Of a stretch of DNA of 7,480 nt, positions 1-6,350 are shown one piece after another. The stretch is from the NCBI GenBank assembly GCA_017627975.1, contig JAGAFT010000172.1:1-7480 (forward strand). Reading direction: 5' to 3'. The position numbers and the translations under genes are program-made. The notes beneath the pieces were generated by a model that did not search any database, had not been told where the DNA came from, and was given only the letters and a program-made list of their open reading frames with translations. This stretch comes from Oscillospiraceae bacterium (GTDB lineage: Bacteria > Bacillota_A > Clostridia > Oscillospirales > Oscillospiraceae). Within the stretch, counting starts at the first letter, position 1. Each line of letters begins with the position of its first letter.

Positions 1-290
1 AACACATTCATGTGCGGCCAGACGGCGTAGCTCTGGAAAACCATGCCGATGCCGCGCTTTTCGGGCGGAACAAAGGTTTTGCCGCCCGAGACCAGAGTCC
101 CGTCGATGAATACCTCACCCGCGGTGGGCTTCTCAAAGCCCGCGATGATGCGGAGCATGGTGGTTTTCCCGCAGCCGGACGGGCCGAGAAGCGTGATGAA
201 TTCGCCGTCGCGGAAGGTCGCGCTGAATTCACGGAGCACCACGTTGTCTCCAAATGCTTTGGTGACGTTCTGAATATTTACCGTTGCCAT
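1..290 (-). CDS. ABC transporter ATP-binding protein, FbpC/PotA-like (partial, 3' end outside window)
   Basis: This is the ATPase that would power the importer encoded by the two genes upstream of it. Only the first 96 residues lie in the window. They show a short N-terminal strand typical of the family (MATVNIQNVTKAFGD), a Walker A P-loop GPSGCGKTT at residues 36-44, and the Q-loop in MVFQSYAVWPHM at about 83-94 with Gln86. The segment PPEKRGIGMVFQ and the Y-A-x-W-P-H-M stretch are characteristic of the ferric-iron/putrescine/aminoethylphosphonate group of importer ATPases. The signature LSGGQ, Walker B and any C-terminal TOBE domain are beyond the edge and cannot be judged. The ATG at 290-288 is preceded by the purine-rich sequence AAGGGGAAAG, and the gene begins 14 bases after the permease stop codon, so the two are almost certainly co-transcribed. 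The family call is secure; the substrate is not. Confidence 0.95.
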   Translation of the reverse strand, partial: MATVNIQNVTKAFGDNVVLREFSATFRDGEFITLLGPSGCGKTTMLRIIAGFEKPTAGEVFIDGTLVSGGKTFVPPEKRGIGMVFQSYAVWPHMNV

Positions 291-304
291 CGGTCTTTCC
301 CCTT

Positions 305-2794
305 TCAGATGGAGAACTCGCCCTTCGTCAGGCGGTGGAGAATGAAGTTGATGAGCATGACGATCAGCAGAATGCCGAAGGCCATCGCGCAGCTCATCGG
401 CTGGCTGGTAAAGGTCCAGTACTCATAGAGCTGGAAGCCGATGGTTTTGGTCGTGCTGGAGTAGAGCAGGGTCGTCATGGAGAGCTCATAGAAGCTGGGA
501 ATGAAGATCAGGAACCAGCCCGCCGCAATCGACGGGAAAATGAGCGGCCCCGTGATCCGAAACATCGTACGGCTCCAGCTTGCGCCGGAGACCTGGCTGC
601 TCTCCTCAAGGGAGACATGAATCTGGCTCATGGCGGAGACCACGGTGCGCATGCCCATCATCAGGTACTTGATCAGATAGGCGATGATCATGATATAGGC
701 GGTGTTGTAGATGTTGATGCCGAAGTTCCCCTTCATGGTCATGATGAGCCCCAGGGCGATGACCACAGAGGGCGTGCCGGAACCCAGCGTAATGAGGAAA
801 TCCGGAATCTTGCGCCCGCGGATGTGCGTACGCTGCAGCAGATAGCTCATGGTGCAGGCGATGACGATGCCGACTGTGGCCGCGACGGAAGCGAAAACCA
901 GAGAGTTCTTCAGACTGTTGAGGGTTTCCACCCGGCCGAAGACCGTCTTCCAGTTGTTAAGCGTGAAGTTGCCGGCCTGCAGGGCGCTCTTGCCGACGTC
1001 GATCTTGAACGAAGTGAGCAGAATTGTGGCGAAGGGGATCAGAATGACGATCACCGCGAAGAGGGAGACCAGCACGGTGAGCGGAACCCTCCAGCGACGC
1101 AGCTCCACCAGGGCGGGCTGTACGGACTTGCCGGACACGGTGATATACTGCCGCTTGGCGAGAACCACATCCGAGAGAAACAGGATGATCACCGCCAGCA
1201 GCATAAGGAACACCGCCATGCCGGTGGCGTCATTGAGCCCCTGCTGGCCCAGAGAGACATATTCCACAATGCGCGTGGTCACGGTGTGCACACGCCCGGG
1301 ACTGCCGATGATGGAGGGAATGCCGTAACAGCTCATGGCGCTCACGAAAACCAGCAGCGCGCCGGAGATCAGCGAGGGCAGCATCATGGGCAGCGTCACG
1401 GTGAACACGGTCTTGAGCGGAGACGCCCCGCTGACGCGGCTGGCCTCCTCCAGAGAGGGATCCATCTTCTCCATGGCGCGGCTGATGGTGATGAAGGCGT
1501 AGGGATAATAGAAGCTGGTCAGCACCCAGACCATCCCCGGCAGGCTGTAGACGTTCAGCGGCCCCGGGGCATCTCTGAGGTGCAGGAGGGCGCGCAGCCA
1601 CTGATTGACCGTGCCGACGTTGGGGTTGAGCAGGCGGAGCCAGGCCATGGCGCCGACATAGGGCGGAACCATATAGGTAAGCACAAAGAGCGCGCGAAAG
1701 AACTTCCGCCCGTACAGATTTGTGCGTCCAACCAGCCAGGCCAGAGGGAAGGCAAGCAGCGTTCCGAACACCATGGTTGCACCCGCTGCGATGAGCGTGT
1801 TTTTCACCGCATCCAGATTCAGCGGGTAGGTGTGCAGACGGCGGATGGTCTCGAGGGAGAAGCTGCCCTCCGGGAAGAAGGCCTTGACCAGCATAAAGAC
1901 CAGCGGCATGAGCTGGAACAGGAGCAGGAAGTCCACAATCAGCAGAATGATCAGCCACTTGACATCCAGCCGCCAGGTCTGATCGCCTGCCATCAGAACA
2001 GCCAGGAGCAGCGCGTTAAAAGCCAGGATCACCCCGATCAGAATTGCCGTCCGGCTGTGCCCGACCACCAGCTGATCCGTCACGGAGACCTCGCCGCGGG
2101 CGATCATGCGGAAAGCATCAAGCTGGGACGATTTGTCCCGGACGGTCTTCTTCAGGGTGTTGACCTGCTCGGTCACGGAAGCCTCTGCAGAGCCGCTGCT
2201 GACGTACCAGATCTGCATCAGCATGGCGGCCCGTGCTTCTCCGCTCAAGTCTCCGGCCAGCTTCTGGGCCGCCGGAGGGAGCTCGGCGGTTTCATCGCAC
2301 AGGCAGCGGAGAAGCTGCAGCCGAAAAGCCTCGGCCTCGTCTCCGCTCAGCGCGGTGACGGCCTTCCGGTTCGCGGTGCTCACCTTTGGACCGCTTACAA
2401 GATAGGTCGCATAGAGAAGTTTCTGCGCAAGCGTCTCACGTTCGTCTTCGTCCTCTTCCGAGAGCAGCTCCGCCAGCATGGAGCCGCCGCCCTTCTTCTG
2501 CTTTTCCCAGGCGGAGGACGCAAGCTGTTCGGTCAGTTCCCGCAGGCGCAGCTGCTCCTCGCCGGAAAGAGTTTTCAGCTGGGGCGACAGCTTCCGGTTC
2601 CAGGCGGTTTCCGTCTCCCGGTGCAGGTGATAGATCGCCTGATAAGCCGTCTCCGAGCTGAAGCCGGAGGCCGCATATTCCTGCATGCCGCGCAGGCCGT
2701 AGAAGATGATCCAGACGCCGAGCAGAAAGAAGCCCAGCAGCAGGAGCTTGCCGGCAAGGGCGGAACGGGTCCGGGACGGCAGTGATGATTGCAT
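305..2794 (-). CDS. ABC transporter permease, FbpB-like, two permease domains with an enlarged N-terminal region
   Basis: This is the membrane channel of the importer, 829 residues, with both permease halves fused in one chain as in FbpB/AfuB. The two cytoplasmic EAA loops that contact the ATPase are visible: EEASRVSGAS at 449-458, running on to a Leu-Pro at 468-469, and EESSQVSGAS at 730-739, running on to Gly-Pro at 749-750. The first permease half spans about 325-550 and the second about 570-820. Ahead of them are a membrane segment at about 17-34, a soluble, charged, apparently helical stretch at about 36-245 containing the acidic run SEEDEDERE, and then two hydrophobic segments at about 248-270 and 280-304. 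That soluble region should lie outside the membrane and is not part of the standard permease fold. The start chosen is the ATG at 2794-2792, preceded 5 bases upstream by AGAAGGTG; an in-frame TTG at 2821 falls inside a stem-loop and has no good ribosome site. The gene is 89 bases after the binding-protein gene and 14 before the ATPase gene. Confidence 0.94.
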   Translation of the reverse strand: MQSSLPSRTRSALAGKLLLLGFFLLGVWIIFYGLRGMQEYAASGFSSETAYQAIYHLHRETETAWNRKLSPQLKTLSGEEQLRLRELTEQLASSAWEKQKKGGGSMLAELLSEEDEDERETLAQKLLYATYLVSGPKVSTANRKAVTALSGDEAEAFRLQLLRCLCDETAELPPAAQKLAGDLSGEARAAMLMQIWYVSSGSAEASVTEQVNTLKKTVRDKSSQLDAFRMIARGEVSVTDQLVVGHSRTAILIGVILAFNALLLAVLMAGDQTWRLDVKWLIILLIVDFLLLFQLMPLVFMLVKAFFPEGSFSLETIRRLHTYPLNLDAVKNTLIAAGATMVFGTLLAFPLAWLVGRTNLYGRKFFRALFVLTYMVPPYVGAMAWLRLLNPNVGTVNQWLRALLHLRDAPGPLNVYSLPGMVWVLTSFYYPYAFITISRAMEKMDPSLEEASRVSGASPLKTVFTVTLPMMLPSLISGALLVFVSAMSCYGIPSIIGSPGRVHTVTTRIVEYVSLGQQGLNDATGMAVFLMLLAVIILFLSDVVLAKRQYITVSGKSVQPALVELRRWRVPLTVLVSLFAVIVILIPFATILLTSFKIDVGKSALQAGNFTLNNWKTVFGRVETLNSLKNSLVFASVAATVGIVIACTMSYLLQRTHIRGRKIPDFLITLGSGTPSVVIALGLIMTMKGNFGINIYNTAYIMIIAYLIKYLMMGMRTVVSAMSQIHVSLEESSQVSGASWSRTMFRITGPLIFPSIAAGWFLIFIPSFYELSMTTLLYSSTTKTIGFQLYEYWTFTSQPMSCAMAFGILLIVMLINFILHRLTKGEFSI

Positions 2795-2799
2795 AAGCG

Positions 2800-2807
2800 C
2801 ACCTTCT
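2800..2807 (-). promoter_or_regulatory. Ribosome binding site fixing the permease start
   Basis: On the minus strand this reads AGAAGGTG, close to the consensus GGAGGTG, and ends 5 bases before the ATG at 2794. It favours that ATG over the TTG 27 bases upstream, which would add nine residues. Confidence 0.7.
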
Positions 2808-2815
2808 TTGATAAA

Positions 2816-2845
2816 GGGCAAAGGAACAGGCCTGCTCCTTTGCCC
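2816..2845 (-). promoter_or_regulatory. Intercistronic stem-loop between binding-protein and permease genes
   Basis: GGGCAAAGGA at 2816-2825 and TCCTTTGCCC at 2836-2845 are perfect 10-base inverted repeats. After one A/C mismatch the loop itself could pair further (CAGG/CCTG), leaving little or no open loop if drawn that way. On the transcribed minus strand the stem is followed by TTTATC, too short a U-run for a full terminator. In ABC importer operons such stems commonly act as partial terminators or as 3' mRNA protectors that keep the binding-protein transcript more abundant than the permease transcript. That role is inferred here; the inverted repeat is seen directly. Confidence 0.7.
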
Positions 2846-2883
2846 GAAACGATAAAACAGAGAGAGTTTGGAATGGGGAAAAC

Positions 2884-3963
2884 TTATTTCGCCGTGACGA
2901 TCTCGGTCCAGGCGGTGTTGATTGCCTCACGGTTGTGATAGGCATTCTCCCAGTCGACACCGAGATCCTTCTCGATGAGCTGCTCGGTATCCACGGAGCC
3001 GTGGGGGATCTCCTTCATGCCCTTGAAGACGGAGTGCATGAAGCCTTCGAGAATCAGCTTCTGGGCCTCTTCGCTCAGAAACCACTGCTCAACCGCCTCG
3101 CAGGCCTCGGTGTTGACGTTCTTGCTGTGCTCTTCGGCGACCGTCATCACCGTGGAGGGGATCAGTACCACGCCGTCCTCGGGATAGATGCATGCGAGAT
3201 TGGTGAGGGGTGTGCCGGCATCTTCGGCGTCTTTGAGGGCCTTGAGGATGGATTCTTCCAGAATCATGATGGCGGCGCACTCACCGGTCTGCAGCTTGGT
3301 GATGGCGGTGGAGCCGGACTCGATCATGACATTGTTGGCGGCGAGACCCTTCAGGTACTCTTCGCCGTAGTGGTTGTCCTGCGTCAGAGAGGCCACGGCG
3401 GCGAAGGTGGTGCCGCTCGACATGGGGTTGCCCATGGAGATGTAGCCCTTGAGCGCAGGGTCATTGGCGAAGGCCTCGAAGGTCTGGGGAATGGTCACGC
3501 CTTTGGCGGCCCAGTCATCGACCATCTCGGGGTTGTAGGCCAGAACCATATTGCAGACACGGACAGGATACCAGTACCCCTCTTCGTCATAGGGGAAGCG
3601 AAGAAGTTCGTCCGGGGACTCGATTTCGACCGGTTCCAGGTAGCCGGCTTCCTTGAGCTCCAGAGAGAGGGCGGGCTCGGCCACCAGCATCATGTCACAG
3701 TCGAGGGTGCCGGTCTCCATCTCACCGTAGATCTTGGTGATCAGAGAGCTTGTGCCGCCGTAGAAAAAGAAGCTTCCATCGTTGCCGGGGACAAGGTTGG
3801 GGAACTCTTCTTTCAAGGCTTCGTCCAGCATGTCGAGAACGAACTGATACATCGAAGAATAGATGACGAGCTCTCCCTCCACGTCCTCGTTAACCGCAAA
3901 CGCGGACGGGCACAGAGAGAAAATCAGCACAAGGACGAGCACGAGAGCCAGAACTTTTTTCAT
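2884..3963 (-). CDS. ABC transporter substrate-binding protein, FbpA/AfuA-like
   Basis: This is the extracellular ligand receptor of the importer, 359 residues, within the usual range for this family. Residues 1-23 form a signal peptide: MKK, then a long Leu/Val core, then PSAFA with probable signal peptidase I cleavage after Ala23. The only nearby cysteine (Cys18, in FSLC) does not make a lipobox, so the protein appears not to be lipid-anchored. The mature chain begins with ELVIYSS (31-37), the typical first strand of this group. It continues with YWYPVRVCNMVLAYNP (130-145), SSGTTFAAVASL (182-193), a P-E-D-G-V-V-L-I-P-S stretch (261-270) and AVEQWFLSEEAQKLI (290-304), all typical of periplasmic-binding proteins of the ferric/spermidine/sugar-phosphate cluster. 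Where ferric-binding proteins carry paired tyrosines I see AIMILEESI (231-239). The start is the ATG at 3963-3961, with AGGAGG 8 bases upstream; an earlier in-frame ATG at 3993 lacks such a site and would precede the signal peptide by ten residues. Confidence 0.93.
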   Translation of the reverse strand: MKKVLALVLVLVLIFSLCPSAFAVNEDVEGELVIYSSMYQFVLDMLDEALKEEFPNLVPGNDGSFFFYGGTSSLITKIYGEMETGTLDCDMMLVAEPALSLELKEAGYLEPVEIESPDELLRFPYDEEGYWYPVRVCNMVLAYNPEMVDDWAAKGVTIPQTFEAFANDPALKGYISMGNPMSSGTTFAAVASLTQDNHYGEEYLKGLAANNVMIESGSTAITKLQTGECAAIMILEESILKALKDAEDAGTPLTNLACIYPEDGVVLIPSTVMTVAEEHSKNVNTEACEAVEQWFLSEEAQKLILEGFMHSVFKGMKEIPHGSVDTEQLIEKDLGVDWENAYHNREAINTAWTEIVTAK

Positions 3964-3971
3964 TTGGAGTA

Positions 3972-3977
3972 CCTCCT
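3972..3977 (-). promoter_or_regulatory. Ribosome binding site of the binding-protein gene
   Basis: This is a perfect AGGAGG on the minus strand, 8 bases before the ATG at 3963. It selects this start over the upstream in-frame ATG at 3993 and predicts strong translation, as expected for an abundant binding protein. Confidence 0.85.
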
Positions 3978-4009
3978 GATTCCAGTTTAGCATTTATGGG
4001 AGTTGCCTT

Positions 4010-4038
4010 ATCTTAGCACGAAGAGGAGCCTGTGTCCA
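4010..4038 (-). promoter_or_regulatory. Probable SigA-type promoter of the ABC importer operon
   Basis: On the minus strand TGGACA (4038-4033) and TAAGAT (4015-4010) are separated by exactly 17 bases. The first matches the -35 consensus at five of six positions and the second matches the -10 consensus at four of six. Transcription would begin near position 4003, leaving a leader of about 40 bases before the binding-protein ATG. I see no convincing Fur-type palindrome over this promoter, although a diverged operator could be missed by eye. Confidence 0.65.
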
Positions 4039-4057
4039 GAAGCGGTTTTCCTGAAGA

Positions 4058-4080
4058 TCTCAAAATCAGGAATCTTGAGA
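4058..4080. repeat. Short inverted repeat overlapping the ligase-gene -35 box
   Basis: TCTCAA (4058-4063) and TTGAGA (4075-4080) are perfect six-base inverted repeats spaced by 11 bases. The right arm is exactly the -35 element of the plus-strand promoter. A second short pair, CCTGA (4050-4054) and TCAGG (4066-4070), is interleaved with it. This lies between the two divergent promoters, where an operator would sit. Six-base arms can occur by chance, so an operator role is only a suggestion. Confidence 0.3.
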
Positions 4081-4103
4081 ATAGGCAGATCCTGTGGTAT
4101 GAT
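4075..4103 (+). promoter_or_regulatory. Strong SigA-type promoter of the LigA-like gene
   Basis: TTGAGA (4075-4080) and TATGAT (4098-4103) are separated by exactly 17 bases. Each matches its consensus at four or five of six positions. A start near 4110 gives a leader of about 58 bases before the ATG at 4169. The promoter is divergent from that of the ABC importer operon, with about 36 bases between the two -35 boxes. Confidence 0.75.
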
Positions 4104-4155
4104 AAGACAGCTTTATGAAAGATCCGCTCAGGAGCAGAACATAACACCGAGAAAT

Positions 4156-4160
4156 GGGAG
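4156..4160 (+). promoter_or_regulatory. Ribosome binding site fixing the LigA-like start
   Basis: GGGAG ends 8 bases before the ATG at 4169. The alternative in-frame ATG at 4154 overlaps this site, and its nearest purine-rich sequence (AGGAG) is about 17 bases away. The downstream ATG is therefore preferred, shortening the protein by five residues. Confidence 0.7.
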
Positions 4161-4168
4161 CGACAGAG

Positions 4169-6166
4169 ATGACAGAACTCGAGCGACAGAGAATGCAGGA
4201 GATGATCCGCCGGCTGAATGAGGCCTCAGAGGCCTACTACGGCGGCCGGGATGAGATCATGTCCAACTTTGAATGGGACGCGCTTTTCGATGAGCTGACC
4301 CGGCTGGAGGCGGAAACGGGCGTGGTCCTGCCGGACAGCCCGACACAGAAGGTCAACGCCGCGGCGGAAGACAACATCGCCGGAGAAAAGGAAGCGCACG
4401 AGTATCCCGCGCTCTCCCTGGCAAAGACCAAAAAGGTGGAAGAACTGCAGGAATGGGCCGGAGACCGGCCGGTCTGGCTGAGCTGGAAGCTGGACGGACT
4501 GACCCTGGTGCTGACCTATGACGGCGGCCGCCTCACGAAGATCCTCACCCGCGGAAACGGAAGCATCGGTACCAATATCACCTTTATGAAGGAAGCGATC
4601 AAGGGCTTCCCTCTGGAGGTCGAGGACCGCGGCCATCTGGTGGTACGGGGCGAGGCGACCATTTCTTACCCGGAATTTGAAAAGCTGAATGCGACCATCT
4701 CCGACCCCGCGGAACGCTATGCCAACCCGCGCAATCTGGCCTCCGGCACGCTGGGCCTGGACGCAAAACGCCTGGAGGAAGTTCGGCAGCGCAACGTCAC
4801 CTTCAACGCGTTCACGCTGGTCCATACGGATGAAGAGATTCTCTCCTGGGGCGGGCGCATGGACTATCTGGATCGGCTCGGCTTTACGACGGTTGACCGG
4901 GAACTAACCGATGCAGCGCATCTTCCCGAGACCGTTGCGGAATGGACCCGCCGGGTGGAGAGCGGCGAGATGCAGATTCCAGTAGACGGGCTGGTGATTG
5001 CCTATGACGATACCGAATACGCCGCGACAGGCAGCGTGACCGGCCACCATGCCACCCGGGCGGGCCTTGCCTTCAAGTGGCAGGATGAGGTGGCGCAGAC
5101 CACCCTGCGGGAAGTGGAATGGTCCTGCGGCGCTACCGTGATCACGCCGATTGCCATCTTTGACCCGGTGCAGCTGGAAGGGACCACGGTGTCCCGGGCT
5201 TCCCTGGTCAACATCAGCGAGATGGAGCGCCTCGGGATCGGAGAGAACGGAAAAACAGAGATCGAGGTGATCAAGTCCAACAAGATTATTCCCAAGGTGA
5301 TCGGCGTGACGAAAGCAATCGGCAGGTACACCCTGCCGGAGCACTGTCCGGCCTGCGAAGGAGCGGTCACTGTGGCGACAAGCCCGAGCGGAGCGCAGAC
5401 CCTGAAATGTGACAACCCGGACTGCCCGGCCAAGAACCTGAAGAAGTTCGAGCGCTTTGTGAGCAAGTACGGAATGGATATCGACGGCCTGTCCATCGAG
5501 AGAATGCGGGACTTTGTGGGGCTGGGCTTTATCCACAGCTTTGCGGATGTCTTCCGGCTCTCCCGTTATGCGGATGAGATCCGGGAGCTGGAAGGCTACG
5601 GCCAGAAGAGCTGTGACAACCTGCTTGCAGCGATTGAGAAATCCCGCACCGGCACGGATGCGGTCCACTTCCTCACCGCGCTCAGCATCCCCCAGATCGG
5701 GGGCGATGCGGCCAAGAGGCTGGTGGATGCCTACGGCTGGCCCGGCTTTGTCAAGGCCCTGGAGGAAGAAGCGGACCTGGCCAGCGTGAACGGACTGGGG
5801 CCAGAGCGATCGGCCTGTATCCGCACATGGTATGCGGAGGAAAAGAACAGAAGCGTTTTCTATGAGCTGCTGGAGCTGCTGGAGATCGCAGCGTCAGAAC
5901 CGGTGACGGAAGTCAAGGGGAGCTGTGCCGGGCTCACCTTCGTCATCACGGGAGATGTGCATCATTTCAAGAACCGGGACGAGTTCAAAGCCTATGTGGA
6001 GGCAAACGGCGGCAAGGTCGCGGGCAGCGTCTCGAAGAAGACAAACTTCCTCGTGAACAACGATGTGACCTCGACCTCCTCCAAGAACATAAAAGCCAGA
6101 GAGCTGGGAATTCCGATCCTCTCGGAGGACGACTTCGTTGAAAAGTTTGCCCCGGAGAGAATCTGA
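4169..6166 (+). CDS. NAD+-dependent DNA ligase, divergent LigA-like protein
   Basis: LigA enzymes seal 3'-OH/5'-phosphate nicks using NAD+, through an adenylated lysine. This protein is 665 residues, normal for LigA, with every domain in order. Domain Ia is at about 1-65 (YY at 23-24, DSPTQKV at 56-62). The nucleotidyltransferase domain carries KLDG with the predicted AMP-accepting Lys107, RGE at 160-162, NPRN at 186-189, DGLVI at 273-277 and AFKW at 301-304. The OB fold is at about 310-385. A Cys4 zinc finger uses Cys393, 396, 414 and 419. The HhH region is at about 430-565 and the BRCT domain at about 587-660 (GGKVAGSVSKKT at 614-625). Departures from the E. coli enzyme, aligned by eye from memory, are Ser105 for the Glu two before the lysine, RGNG for RGDG, Asn33 and Trp36 for the Asp and Tyr of the NMN site, Ala278 for the motif IV lysine, and SNKIIP for AGDVIP. 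It is probably a second ligase beside a canonical LigA, possibly with altered activity. The gene stands alone, with its own promoter. Confidence 0.9.
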   Translation: MTELERQRMQEMIRRLNEASEAYYGGRDEIMSNFEWDALFDELTRLEAETGVVLPDSPTQKVNAAAEDNIAGEKEAHEYPALSLAKTKKVEELQEWAGDRPVWLSWKLDGLTLVLTYDGGRLTKILTRGNGSIGTNITFMKEAIKGFPLEVEDRGHLVVRGEATISYPEFEKLNATISDPAERYANPRNLASGTLGLDAKRLEEVRQRNVTFNAFTLVHTDEEILSWGGRMDYLDRLGFTTVDRELTDAAHLPETVAEWTRRVESGEMQIPVDGLVIAYDDTEYAATGSVTGHHATRAGLAFKWQDEVAQTTLREVEWSCGATVITPIAIFDPVQLEGTTVSRASLVNISEMERLGIGENGKTEIEVIKSNKIIPKVIGVTKAIGRYTLPEHCPACEGAVTVATSPSGAQTLKCDNPDCPAKNLKKFERFVSKYGMDIDGLSIERMRDFVGLGFIHSFADVFRLSRYADEIRELEGYGQKSCDNLLAAIEKSRTGTDAVHFLTALSIPQIGGDAAKRLVDAYGWPGFVKALEEEADLASVNGLGPERSACIRTWYAEEKNRSVFYELLELLEIAASEPVTEVKGSCAGLTFVITGDVHHFKNRDEFKAYVEANGGKVAGSVSKKTNFLVNNDVTSTSSKNIKARELGIPILSEDDFVEKFAPERI

Positions 6167-6201
6167 ACGGATCCAGTGGCGCAATCATCAGAGAAACCCT
6201 G

Positions 6202-6218
6202 GCTGTCGGACAGACAGC
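6202..6218. repeat. Small hairpin downstream of the LigA-like gene
   Basis: GCTGTC (6202-6207) and GACAGC (6213-6218) form a six-base stem with a five-base loop. It is the first of three hairpins in the convergent intergenic region. No U-run follows on the plus strand, so by itself it is not a terminator for the ligase gene. Confidence 0.45.
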
Positions 6219-6225
6219 AAAACCA

Positions 6226-6248
6226 GCTCCCGCTCTAAAACCGGGAGC
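6226..6248. repeat. GC-rich hairpin in the convergent intergenic region
   Basis: GCTCCCG (6226-6232) and CGGGAGC (6242-6248) form a perfect seven-base GC-rich stem with a nine-base loop. On the plus strand it is followed by seven A, not U. Read on the minus strand it is followed by TGGTTTTGC, a modest U-rich tail, so it could back up the stronger minus-strand terminator at 6249-6295. Confidence 0.55.
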
Positions 6249-6295
6249 AAAAAAACGGACTTATGACATGGTGCTGTCGCTATGCCATAAGTCCG
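6249..6295 (-). terminator. Rho-independent terminator of the SLC13-like gene, possibly bidirectional
   Basis: CGGACTTATG (6256-6265) and CATAAGTCCG (6286-6295) are perfect ten-base inverted repeats. After one mismatch the pairing resumes, with two G-T wobbles, down to a four-base loop near 6274-6277, giving roughly an 18-pair hairpin. On the minus strand it is followed directly by seven T (6255-6249), an excellent intrinsic terminator about 55 bases after the stop codon at 6351. On the plus strand it is followed by TATGTTGTTTAT, U-rich but interrupted, so it may also stop transcription from the ligase gene, which has no other clear terminator. Confidence 0.85.
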
Positions 6296-6350
6296 TATGT
6301 TGTTTATGAAGTCAAATCCGTCTGAATTATGTAAACCGGTGGAAGCTTCT

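Noticed and set aside
284..2785. An open plus-strand frame of more than 800 codons antisense to the permease gene, and similar long antisense frames at 2935-3990 and 6297-7277
   Set aside because: All three lie in exact codon register opposite the real genes. In that register a stop needs a TTA, CTA or TCA codon in the real gene, and these are rare here because of G/C-ending codon preference. The translations are rich in His, Gln, Asp and Gly with no recognisable domain, while the minus-strand products have clear family motifs.
2795..2821. TTG at 2821 as the permease start
   Set aside because: It lies within the stem at 2816-2845 and has no ribosome site, whereas the ATG at 2794 has AGAAGGTG at proper spacing.
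3964..3993. ATG at 3993 as the binding-protein start
   Set aside because: It would place ten residues ahead of a textbook MKK signal peptide, and the perfect AGGAGG lies between it and the ATG at 3963.
3990..4040. A possible Fur box upstream of the ferric-type importer
   Set aside because: I see no GATAATGATAATC-like palindrome around the promoter, so iron regulation is not supported by sight.
4003..4221. A 72-codon plus-strand frame across the promoter region and the start of the ligase gene
   Set aside because: It begins within the importer promoter, upstream of the ligase promoter, overlaps the ligase gene out of frame, and has no ribosome site or recognisable product.
6256..6295. The long inverted repeat as an insertion-sequence or MITE remnant
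   Set aside because: It is only 40 bases, has no flanking target duplication that I can see, and is followed by T7 on the minus strand just after a gene end, which is fully explained by an intrinsic terminator.
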